Shown one piece after another: positions 39,838 through 64,000 of a DNA stretch of 64,000 bases. The position numbers and the translations under genes were made by a program. Source of the stretch: Spodoptera frugiperda (lineage: Eukaryota; Arthropoda; Insecta; Lepidoptera; Noctuidae); the NCBI RefSeq assembly GCF_023101765.2, contig NC_064212.1:4526001-4590000 (forward strand), in the 5' to 3' direction. The notes beneath the pieces were generated by a model. It did no database searches. It saw only the letters and a list, made by a program, of their open reading frames with translations, and was not told the DNA's origin. Position 1 is the first letter of the stretch. Each line of letters starts with the position of its first letter.

Positions 39838-39945
39838 GTCGGCACTCTGATTGGTCGGCTCGAATAGAACAAACCAATCAGAATGCCGAACGCGCTCTTG
39901 TTTCGATTACTTTAAACGTAAAAACAAACTCATACTAAGGGCTTA
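39838..39945. mobile_element. Partial copy of the GTAC..AAGTTTACT MITE
   Basis: It contains CTGATTGGTCGGCTCG, ACCAATCAGAATGCCGAACG and AAACTCATACTAAGGGC, matching the centre and right end of 44695-44834. Confidence 0.6.
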
Positions 39946-40195
39946 TAATACTTAGTATATGTATAACTTTATTAGTAACACGTGATAATTCTACGCTTAT
40001 TATTAATAAATAGGTAATTATTATTATCTATTATAAACAAATTGGCACTATAAATAGACAGTTTATAAAAAAAAAATGTTTATTTACATATTTTATTGAA
40101 ATGATCATTTGAAGCAGTATTGTCACAAATTTGCGAAGCTTCATATCACCATGGTCAGTTGCTGATTCAGGAACCTTCAAATGAAAACAGAGAAG

Positions 40196-40303
40196 AGATC
40201 TAGCGTTATGATTGGTTGGTTCTGTAGCGTCGACCAATTAGTGAGCGCAACACGCTCTCGTTTCGTTTTCGTTCAACGTAAAACAAACTCGTACTAAGGG
40301 TAC
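40196..40303. mobile_element. Partial copy of the GTAC..AAGTTTACT MITE
   Basis: It contains GATTGGTTGGTTCTGTAGCG, ACACGCTCTCGTTTCG and AAACTCGTACTAAGGGTAC. It lies 0.25 kb from the previous partial copy, in what may be the SLC5 3' flank. Confidence 0.6.
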
Positions 40304-40593
40304 ACAGGCCACAATACAATTTGTTAATTACAATTTTTAAGTTTTCCTTAGAATTGAACTAGGTGACGAATTCCATTCCATTCCAATATCCAATTACCTA
40401 AAGAATTTTTCCTCTGTGAGATAATCTGAATCAGCAACTACAAGTTTAGTTCTACTGATTATATTTTTACGTAAGTACATTGTTTATTAAATGGCCGCAA
40501 ACAGCGCATATATTCACCAAACAAAAACACCTTATTAAATACGTAACAAGTCTCTTGGTCCCATTATATCTTCCACAAGTCACATTACACTTT

Positions 40594-40599
40594 TTTATT
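40594..40599 (-). terminator. Candidate polyadenylation signal for the SLC5 gene
   Basis: This is the first AATAAA on the minus strand after the proposed stop at 40880, about 280 nt downstream. An ATTAAA variant lies at about 40645 and another AATAAA at 40483-40488. In AT-rich DNA such hexamers occur by chance, so this is only a candidate. Confidence 0.3.
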
Positions 40600-40879
40600 C
40601 CACATTCTAATACCATTTCCAACATTTCACCAACGGAATGGTTTCATTTAATTAAAGGCTAAACAAATACCATTTTTCCTATTATTTTTTCACTTCAAAG
40701 GCATTTGTATTAAACCAATCTATTAATGCCCATTCACCACCGATTTTTCTAGAACATATTTTCCATAATATCTTTTTTTCTAATAGCAATACTTTTCTAA
40801 AATCACTGCGTGACTAGACAATTAAAATCTTGGTCACAATGAATAAAAATACCTAAAAATAATTGTATGTCCGCTCGTC

Positions 40880-56781
<15,902 letters not shown>

Positions 56782-56819
56782 CTGGAACAAAACAAATTAG
56801 TTTTAATTTTTTTAAGGTA

Positions 56820-56896
56820 TAAGTCGGTAAACGAGCAGGCGGATCACCTGATGGTAAGCAATCGCCGCAGCCCATGGACACCCGAAACACCAGAGG
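56820..56896 (+). repeat. Interspersed repeat 'GAGCAGRCGGATCACCTGATGG', left part
   Basis: This is one copy of a short lepidopteran-type repeat with the core ACGAGCAGGCGGATCACC, followed by a CCCATGGACACCCG block. The hAT element interrupts it, and its continuation resumes at 58780. Other copies lie at 36690-36800, 45580-45690, 56095-56140 and 59700-60050. Confidence 0.75.
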
Positions 56897-57129
56897 CAGA
56901 GGCGGCCTTAGGGGTGGCGAACAGGGCAATCGCCCGGGGCCTCGCTCTTGCAAGGGCCTCGCGCTACACAACCCAAGCTAATTTTAAAAAATATAGATTT
57001 TTTTAAACTTTTTATTTTGATCCTTAATTACTTATTCAGGTTATAACATAGCGGTAAATTAAAATAAAGTTAGTTACTTAACTAATTCCATTAAAATTAC
57101 TAAAACAGCTTTAATTTTACAATAATGTC

Positions 57130-57747
57130 TTGGCAGTGTACTTCCAACGCATTTGTTGCAAAATTACAGTTCATGAATTGAATGCGGAAGAGATTTTCAA
57201 AATAAACTATTTTTATGTTATTGTCGACAACGTGCGCGCAAGCTGTCATCCTAGGTTTGAGGCACTTAAACACCATGAGAGCATATTTGGTTTCATGTAT
57301 AATACAAAAAGATTAAAGGAAATTAGTGATAGTGAACTTTTGAAACGATGCAGCGACTTGCAAATATCTATGACAGTAGGAGAATCATGTGGCATTGATG
57401 GACATGAATTGTACGAAGAACTGAATATGTTCATTCGTGTGTATGAAGGAAACGACGACATTATCTCGATGCTGAAATACATAATAGAAAAAAAAAAATA
57501 CCGAAGTTTACCCCACTATCGAAATAGTCCTGAGAATTATTGCCACCACACCTGTTACAGTTGCGTCTGCTGAAAGGAGGTTTTCGAGGCTTAAAATCAT
57601 TAAAACATATTTGAGGAATTCGATGACACAAGATCGGCTTTCAGCCTTGCTATTCTTTCCATCGAAAATGACGTAGCTCATTCGTTTGATTATTCTGTTT
57701 TAATTAAAAATTTTAGTCTTAGCAAAAGTCGCAAACATCAATTTTAA
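57130..57747 (+). pseudogene. hAT transposase C-terminal relic with two frameshifts
   Basis: The open frame from 57130 to 57573 shows the C-terminal half of a hAT transposase of the ZMYM/TTF-type group: IFKINYFYVIVD, CHPRFEALK, a helical charged stretch and GIDGHELYEELNMF. At the A-run near 57489-57500 the frame shifts. In the next frame the hAT dimerisation block continues (RIIATTPVTVASAERRFSRL), then LRNSMTQDRLS. A second one-base loss near 57647-57650 moves the end (SIENDVAHSF) into a third frame that stops at 57747. The N-terminal catalytic part is absent. It is a fossil with no expected activity. Confidence 0.85.
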
Positions 57748-57887
57748 AATGTATCATCTCTGTATTTGTTAATTTTGCAAATCTTTCAAAGTAAAATCTT
57801 TTAAAACTCAAATTTTATTTATTTGTATAACTTTAGTATTTCTCGTCAAACATAACAAGTACCTAAACCAAACAACCAGACCTACTT

Positions 57888-58310
57888 TCGCATCACATCT
57901 AGACACACGGCAGTGTGTCCGTCAAGTTCGAGCAAAAAAACCGACACACCGGCCGTGGGTTATATTACACGAACTATTTCGGGCCAAGTTCGACCCACCT
58001 ATAACTCAAAATCTATTTTATCTACGCATATGAAATTTCTAGTATCTGTCGAGACCTACTTACTTATCTAAAATACAAAATTTCATTAATGTACCTATTG
58101 TAGGTCTTGAGATATTGACGTCAGAAAATCGCTATTTTTACTATACACTCACTGACTGACTGACTCACTCACTCACTCATTCATCAAAAACCTAGACCAC
58201 TTCCAATGGTCGTATTGACTTGAAATTTGGCATGGAGGTAGGTCTTTGGGTCAAGGTAAAGGAAAAAATCTGAAAATGGCCAAGTGTGAGTCGGTTTTAA
58301 AAATAATGAA
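57888..58310 (+). repeat. Interspersed repeat within hAT element
   Basis: CACGGCAGTGTGTCCGTCAA, AATCGCTATTTTTACTATAC, a (ACTG/ACTC)n run at 58144-58180, and TTGACTTGAAATTTGGCATG. It looks like a separate repeat nested in, or captured by, the hAT element; boundaries are uncertain. Confidence 0.5.
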
Positions 58311-58562
58311 GGTGTAAATTCATACCCCTAAGGAACTAAAACAAAAAAATTATCTATATCTTCCAATGGTCGTACCGACCTAAAATTCGTTACGAAGGTT
58401 TGTATTTAGTCAAAGTAAAGCAAAATAAGAAAAAAAGAAAATAAACCTTACAAAAATAAATGAAATCCCACCCAAAACATAAATGTGAAAGGCTGCCAAG
58501 TTCGATAATATTGGAATGCTTCGCCTATAAAAGAAGTGAGATCTAAATAAGTACCAAGTTCC

Positions 58563-58704
58563 ATACACAGACCTCAGTTAAAAATGATATAACTTGGCAA
58601 GTTTTCACACACTTTGTTATAAACCTACTAAACGCAATGAGTCAAGTATATAATTTTCTATTAAAACTTGCCAAGTTATATCATTTTTAAATGAGGTCTG
58701 TGGG
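58563..58704. mobile_element. 140-bp MITE nested in the hAT element
   Basis: CACAGACCTCAGTTAAAAAT, then GATATAACTTGGCAAGTTTT, is repeated inverted at 58664-58703 with one change. The high identity of the arms suggests a recent arrival. Confidence 0.88.
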
Positions 58705-58779
58705 ATACTTTTTACGAAGGACAAAGGGCCTCGCAAAGTCCTGCCGCCCGGAGCCTCGCAATGGGTAAGGCCGCCGCTG

Positions 58780-58862
58780 ACCAGAGGCGTTAGCGTTATA
58801 AGCGTATTGGGTGTTAGGAATTTATGGGTTGTTCGGGAATCGGGGATTAGGAAGTTATAAAG
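58780..58862 (+). repeat. Interspersed repeat, right part displaced by hAT
   Basis: After the target duplication ACCAGAGG the repeat continues (CGTTAGCGTTATAAGCG, then a TTCGGGAATCGGGGATTAGG block). The inverse of that last block is also seen at about 45537-45560 next to the same repeat core, confirming that both pieces belong to one family. Confidence 0.7.
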
Positions 58863-58944
58863 AAAAACAAACATAACTAATTAAATGGTAACGGGAGAAA
58901 AATACTCAAATACTCTTTCTTAAGATATCCTAAGAGATACTTTA

Positions 58945-59110
58945 ATCTCTATATATGAAAATTAATTACTGTTCGTTATTCTCACTAAAACTTGAGAACG
59001 GCTGAACTGATTTGGCTAGATTTGGTCTTTATTTGTGGAAGTCTAGGGCAGGTCTAAAAGGTGAAAAAAAAATGTTTGAGGCGGTACGCAGTTTGCAGGG
59101 TCAGCTAGTA
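58945..59110 (+). repeat. Repeat with GAACGGCTGAACTGATTTGG
   Basis: It is marked by CTCTATATATGAAAATTAAT, AACTTGAGAACGGCTGAACT and AGTTTGCAGGGTCAGCTAGT. It is the same family as 61068-61232 and abuts another repeat at 59112. Confidence 0.72.
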
Positions 59111-59111
59111 C

Positions 59112-59285
59112 CTATGTACATAAAGCTGAAGAGGTTGTTTGTTTGAACGTATTAATCTTCGGAACTACTAGTCCGATTTGGATATTTTTTTTGTGTTAGA
59201 TAGTGCATTAATCGAGGAAAACTAGAGGCTAAATCATTAATGTATGATCAATAGAAGCTGAGCAGCGGGTGAGCAATGTGGGAGT
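59112..59285 (+). repeat. Second copy of the GGTCCGATTTG repeat
   Basis: CTTCGGAACTACTAGTCCGA, TAGTGCATTAATCGAGGAAA and GAGCAGCGGGTGAGCAATG match 3055-3245. Confidence 0.7.
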
Positions 59286-59699
59286 TTATGCATATTCAGA
59301 CTATATTTTACGTAACTTTTATATATATTGAATATTCCCATAAGCATTATTCGTAGGCTCAAGGCAACTTCAGGCTGCCAAATAAATCGAAATTCAATCC
59401 TACTACGAAGAACTTAAAATCTAAAATTAATCAATAACACTGGACCGATCAAGACACTAAACCTGACACAAACATACCTAAATGTTCTACTTAATAAGTG
59501 TAATTGGTTCATATAAAAATATTTCCGCATTCTGGTCTAATAAGTACCTATATGTACTGTCCTAGATTAATTCATCGTATTGTTTGTGCCGATATAATTG
59601 CTGGTCTGTCATTAAACCATCAAATCACGGTGCAAAGTTCAACTGTGTAATTACAATCGTCTACGTAAGAACATGTAATTATTTCCTTTACCATGTTTT

Positions 59700-60050
59700 T
59701 TTATGGAATAGGTGGCAAACGAGCAAACTAGTCACCTGATGGTAAGCGATCAGCGCCGCCCATGGACACCCGCAACACCAAAAGAGTCACAGGTGCGTTG
59801 CCGGCCTTTTTAAAAGGTGTATGCCAAAAAAAGAACATACACTGTATGCTCTTTTCTTAAAGATTTGAACGCCGACGACAGGTCATTCCACGTTTTGCTG
59901 TGCGAGGCAGAAAGTTTCGCAAGAAGCGCACAGTTGTGGCCTACCAACCATCTATATGATGGGGATGGAAATGCTGTCGTGTAGGTCGATGGCGAAAAGA
60001 AGCGGCAGGTATAAGACCAAATAATTCCTCAGAGCATTCTGCGTGGTATA
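59700..60050 (+). repeat. Longest copy of the GATCACCTGATGG repeat family
   Basis: It starts after TTTTTTTATGGAATAGG with AAACGAGCAAACTAGTCACC, then CCCATGGACACCCGCAACAC, GTTGCCGGCCTTTTT, and a downstream block with AAAGTTTCGCAAGAAGCGCA. It has no usable coding frame. The family recurs at least five times here. Confidence 0.7.
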
Positions 60051-60126
60051 GGCGGTAGAGAATGCACAACGAAGCTACATCTCTACGCATTTATTGTTGA
60101 GAAAAAACTCATACGCAGTTTTAGTG

Positions 60127-60315
60127 TTGTCCGCAGTGGCTGGACGATTGGCTGTCATGCAAAGGGCTAGATTCCCGAACACAGCAACTCTTTGTATCCT
60201 TAAATTGTAGACAATTGTATGACAAATTGTATGCTTGTAACTAGGAATTCCTCTTGTGTCGTGACACAGAAGGAAATTCTAGTGTGAGACAACGTTTCAT
60301 TAGAAAAAAAAATGT
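60127..60315 (+). mobile_element. Diverged copy of the tRNA-derived SINE
   Basis: It begins TGTCCGCAGTGGCTGGACG (decayed A box) and has a mutated B box GCTAGATTCCC, then AACTCTTTGTATCC, CTCTTGTGTCGTGACACAG, and an A-run at 60304-60312 as tail. It is older than the other two copies. Confidence 0.6.
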
Positions 60316-60403
60316 ATTGGTTAAGATATGACAGGATTCTTTTTCGTTTCATAGTTCTACAAGAGGAACATCTAATCGATTACTTGTATATGTACTACAA
60401 CAG

Positions 60404-60490
60404 ACACACACACACACACAACGTCACGCCTTTTATCCCCGAAGGGGTAGGTAGAGGTGCACATTACGCCACGTAATGCCGCTATGTACT
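60404..60490 (-). repeat. (CA)n plus short CCCCGAAGGGGTAGG repeat
   Basis: A (CA)9-10 microsatellite at 60404-60421 is followed by ATCCCCGAAGGGGTAGGTAG and CGCCACGTAATGCCGC, the first third of the 43615 repeat. Confidence 0.65.
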
Positions 60491-61067
60491 ACAAATAGCT
60501 CAAATTAATAATGTCAACGTACGTCATACTAAAAATAATTTAGGTAATTTATTTTCAGTTTCGAGTTCATTGCACCAGATTTATATCTTTGTTAAGTAGA
60601 CAAAAAAGACGAAAAGTAACCAATCACAAACTGGTTACATATACGTCTCAAAGTATTACTAAATCTTAATAGATTTAGTATGTGCTAGTACATTAATTCT
60701 TAACAGCCCATTGACTCACAAAGACATAGACCAGAAATAGTTGCAGCCATATTTTTAAACATTTATAAACGCATTCATTACATACATATATACGTATGTA
60801 TATGTATGTATATAGTACATACGTACTCCAATCCCAAGTGGTCAATTGACCATTGTAATCTTTGTACATTGTTTATGACATGTAGCAAATTGTGCCGGTC
60901 AAAGTCCGAAACGATGAAATAACCTTGTCGCAAATTGTATTTAAATAGATTGAAAACTAGGTTTAAAAGTAGATTGTGACGTTTGTTGTGTAGTTGCAAA
61001 TTTTGTTAGAGAGCAAAGAACTCAAATTTTGTATCCCGAGATGGATATAATACATATACATAAGTAT

Positions 61068-61232
61068 ATAAAGATCAATTGCTGTTCGTTAGTCTAGCTA
61101 AAACTCGAGAACGGCTGGACCGATTTGGCAAATTTTAGTCTTGAATTATTTGTGGAAATCCAGGCAAGGTTTAAAAGGTGAGAAAAAGTAATGTTTGAGG
61201 TGGTACGAAATTTGCCGGGCCAGCTGGTACAT
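61068..61232 (+). repeat. Repeat with GAACGGCTGGACCGATTTGG
   Basis: It is marked by CAATTGCTGTTCGTTAGTCT, ACTCGAGAACGGCTGGACCG and TTGCCGGGCCAGCTGGTAC. It is a better preserved copy than 58945-59110. Confidence 0.72.
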
Positions 61233-61324
61233 GAATATTTTTGGAAGTTTCTATCATTATTTGGTTGTAGCACATACTTAGAATGAGATGATATCACAAT
61301 CATCGTCAACAAGAACAACCTATA

Positions 61325-61435
61325 AGTATCCACTGCTAAAGGTCTCTTCTTACACGAAGAAGGTTTTTCATACGGGTCTCACCAATCACCACGCTTTTTC
61401 AAGGTGGGTTGGCGGATATCGCTGTACCTATGACT
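61325..61435 (-). mobile_element. RTE-tail-like repeat, minus orientation
   Basis: CCACTGCTAAAGGTCTCTTC, ATCACCACGCTTTTTCAAGG and GGGTTGGCGGATATC resemble the inverse of RTE 3' regions. Confidence 0.5.
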
Positions 61436-62809
61436 AAAGAATCACCATAACTAAACCCGGCTAAATGGACCAAGTGCACCTTACAAGGGAATAAAACGCG
61501 TAATATTATGTTATATTTAAAAACCATCGAATGGTAGGCGAATAAAATACTCCGTCGTATATTTACATCGCTCGCTTTCTACACGTGTGTGACGTCACGA
61601 GTCGCTTTTGAGTTGTGACTACGTGTACTGACGTGTCGCCGCCGTCGCTATTATAACAGGTGTTATTTATCAATGGAAATCTTGTATATAAATTCGTCAT
61701 GCAACTGACAGGAAAATGCATATAAATGCCTTCGAAGTACAATACCACTATTACTTCATATTGATTCATTCTATAACTGGTGAAAAGTGATTACATTTAG
61801 TAACAAAAAGTGCCTTTTAGAAATAAAAAGTGTGATGCTATGTATGTAGACAAGCTCTTCATAGTAGCTAATTAGGAGGTGTTTATTACGCAAATTATCT
61901 ACCAAATATGACGCTTCGAAATAGTTTGAATACGTAATCATTCAATTAGTTAAGCCTAAAATAAATTAATTCTCAATGCACGCTTGGCAGATGTCCACCG
62001 AATAAGAACGTCAATTTCATTCATTTATTTAAAGTATGTTTTACAGACACATAATTTCATTTTGAAACGATGAATAACAGCTACATATATTTTATGATAT
62101 CGAGGTAAACACCTATATGGCTATAATTCGGATAAAATACTTATAGCAGTTGATCTGTAGATTCTGTAGTGCCAAAAAAAAAGAATTTAAAAACATACAA
62201 CTCTTTCATGAAAGAATCAAATCAAAACAGTCCCTGATTCCAACTAAATAAAACAAAGGAGTACATTAAAAATAAAATTTAAATAATTATCTGTCTATAA
62301 ATCAGATCACAATCTCTTCATTTGACTACATTACACTATAAAAATAGACCTATTGTCTGTCTATTACCCCAATGGACCCTATGGTATAAATTAACATATA
62401 ACATAATAGGTTTTAGTTAAAATTTTCCATAGAGGCAGTGAATGTAGCGTCAGGCGCAGTTCCGTCGATGCGACAAGACAATTGATGTTGATTCTGTTCG
62501 TTCGAATCGACACCGGTCAAAGTCCAGAGTGTCAGCAATGCGAACGACCTTACACACACTCACTATTAAAGAAATGCTGATTTCTGAACAAACATCAGTA
62601 TTGGCTATTTAAGAAAATACTACGGATTTGTCTGTCGCTATGGCAGATTGGCAATCTTTAAGATTTTATTTTTTTATTTTGATAAAGTTTCTGTGTAGAC
62701 TGTCCCCTGAAAGTCTACTACTGGACTATCAGGGTCTAGAAGTAACAACAAAATACACTCTGCCATCAATAGGTACATGTCTCAAATATTCAGACAAATG
62801 ACTGTACCT

Positions 62810-62938
62810 TTTCTTGAGGGGGAAAACCAGAGGCAGTGTCAAACTCTTACTGACTAAAAATCACCCCGTTCCTGCTCCTGCTTTCCAAGCCCGAACCGGA
62901 GCCTCGGTAAACCCGCTAGGTACTCCGCAGCTACGAAT
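62810..62938 (-). repeat. GGAGCTGCGGACTG family copy, inverted
   Basis: It contains CAAACTCTTACTGACTAAAA, AACCGGAGCCTCGGTAAACC and TAGGTACTCCGCAGCTACG. Confidence 0.72.
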
Positions 62939-63194
62939 AAATAACCGTAGTTACTAGGTAGCTACTGATTGTTACTTAATCCTCACATACGATTGTCAAC
63001 ATATTCGTTAATCTCTAAACTCTAATCGATTTAATTATTAGAATCCCATCAATATTCTGTTACGAAACTAAACGTTAACATATTAATGACCAATACGTTT
63101 TCAATTATGTATACTATGTTCACTTTAAATATAGGTAAACGAACTATGAGAAAGGTTAATAACAATAGCATAATAAAGTAATATATTGTCCTCA

Positions 63195-63352
63195 ACGTGA
63201 CCACCAGACATCCTACTAGGTGGACCGACGATATCGTCAAACTCGTTGGGAGCTAATGGATGCAGGTGGGGGCTTGTCGTTCTACGAGGAGGACTAAGGG
63301 GGAGGCCTTTGTCCAACAGTGGACGTCTTCCGACTGATGATGATGATAGTTT
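63195..63352 (+). mobile_element. RTE-type LINE 3' tail relic
   Basis: One frame reads RHPTRWTDDIVKLVGS, a stop, then WMQV and TKGEAFVQQWTSSD. This is the C-terminal signature of RTE-class reverse transcriptases (RW.DDI......W). It is followed by a GATGATGATGATAG tail. A stop codon and 5' truncation show it is dead. A chance ORF lies opposite. Confidence 0.75.
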
Positions 63353-64000
63353 CAGTGCATTTACCAAGGATCTTAGTTAACTATTCAGTACTAACTAACT
63401 AAATCGCATCGCAAACCAATACTAAACGAATATTCATTGTTTGCAATTACAATGCCACTTATTATACTTTTTACCAAGTTTCCTGGAAAAGATGACATCA
63501 ATACTTGCTAATTACGTCATCAAAGTGTGTCTTGGGTAAATACTAATAGACTTTAAGTACCTATGTACCTAGTTATTTACAATAACTTGCCGGTACTTTA
63601 CTTGTTTTCGAGCCTAGTTAGACAAGTGGTCGCAAGTGTCAGGTCGAGTCGAAATTGATTCTCGAGTTGGGCAAAGTACAGTTCGCTTTTTTTTTTGAAT
63701 TTTTGAAATGGTGTACTCACTGATAATAATGAGCGATATTTGCATCGTGTTTTTGCACTTCTCAAACCTTCGCGAATTAAAAAACGTCACATTGTTTCAT
63801 TATACAATAAAACATTTAAAGCCAATACTAGCTCTGGATTGACAGTAACGAATCTCCAAAATTATTTGACTCTTTATCTTTCTATCTTGGGTTTAGATTA
63901 CCTAAATAATCCTAAAGTCGGTGTGTCATATTTTATCATTCACTGCCCCATAGGATCAATAACTGTCAAAAGTAATAGTTGTTACGTTATCACGGCTTTT

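Larger units (their letters stand above)
56897..58779 (+). mobile_element. hAT-family DNA transposon, complete ends, inactive
   Basis: An 8-bp target duplication ACCAGAGG flanks the element exactly (56889-56896 and 58780-58787). The left end begins CAGAGGCGGCCTTA and the right end is the inverse of CAGCGGCGGCCTTA. Inverted similarity continues inward about 60-70 bp with mismatches (the GGGCCTCGC and CGCCCGG blocks). CAG.GGCGGCC ends, an 8-bp duplication and the hAT dimerisation-domain relic inside all point to the hAT superfamily. At 1.88 kb it is far shorter than an autonomous copy. It is inserted within an older interspersed repeat (56820-56896 plus 58780-58860). A younger palindromic MITE (58563-58704) sits near its right end. 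Confidence 0.9.
60500..64000. other. Non-coding DNA, presumed large 5' intron or flank of SLC5
   Basis: No missing N-terminal SLC5 exon was found on the minus strand. Contents: repeats at 61068 and 61325, an ACGTGTGTGACGTCACGAG-rich block at 61580-61640, the 62810 repeat and the RTE relic at 63195. Confidence 0.5.

Noticed and set aside
63125..63367. 80-codon minus frame
   Set aside because: Antisense of the RTE LINE relic on the plus strand.
63715..63790. Possible small 5' exon of the SLC5 gene before a GTGAGT-like site
   Set aside because: The peptide (around MQISLIII) does not fit the family N-terminus, and phase and length do not match the next exon.

Overview
The window looks like nuclear DNA from a moth, probably noctuid-like. 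It is AT-rich and intron-rich, with almost no long ORFs. It is crowded with short repeat families that I recognise from lepidopteran genomes: a tRNA-derived SINE, Helitron-like elements ending in CTAG, palindromic MITEs, RTE-type LINE tails and the 'rolling' short repeats around them. The repeat names come from memory and were not searched. No bacterial-style operon, rRNA, tRNA or CRISPR array was seen.

Right half (about 40.9-56.8 kb): one recognisable protein-coding gene lies on the minus strand. It is a sodium:solute symporter of the SLC5 family (sodium-coupled monocarboxylate / multivitamin transporter-like). Eight exons can be joined with GT/AG junctions and matching phases (56730-56781, 56353-56420, 54975-55129, 47773-47913, 44352-44576, 43842-44023, 43324-43571, 42111-42383). 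A ninth, tiny terminal exon (40880-40909) is proposed. The N-terminal exons, roughly the first 130-150 residues, were not found and probably lie beyond position 64000. The introns hold a dense set of transposons, especially the 7.1-kb intron 47914-54974.

Upstream of the most 5' exon seen is a complete but dead hAT transposon (56897-58779). It has a perfect 8-bp target duplication, terminal inverted repeats and a transposase relic with two frameshifts, and it sits inside an older repeat. Other mobile DNA includes a 1.0-kb TTAA-flanked element with about 60-bp terminal repeats (25216-26216), a 0.8-kb long-TIR foldback (46848-47667) with two short relatives, a pogo/Tigger-like MITE with TA duplication (39161-39504), a Helitron with internal tandem repeats (51547-53161), and many 100-300-bp palindromic MITEs.

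Left half (1-40 kb): no convincing exon was found. The sequence is AT-rich with GC-rich, CpG-containing islands every few kb (for example 1.1, 6.0, 11.6, 15.3, 22.0, 26.7, 28.0, 31.7 and 32.4 kb), which could be regulatory DNA or unseen exons. The most unusual non-repeat signal is a cluster of four inverted-repeat sites with identical geometry (half-site TGRCACG, 5-bp spacer) at 32603-32812, arranged as two paired modules. This looks like a multi-site recognition element for a dimeric DNA-binding protein and I do not recognise it.
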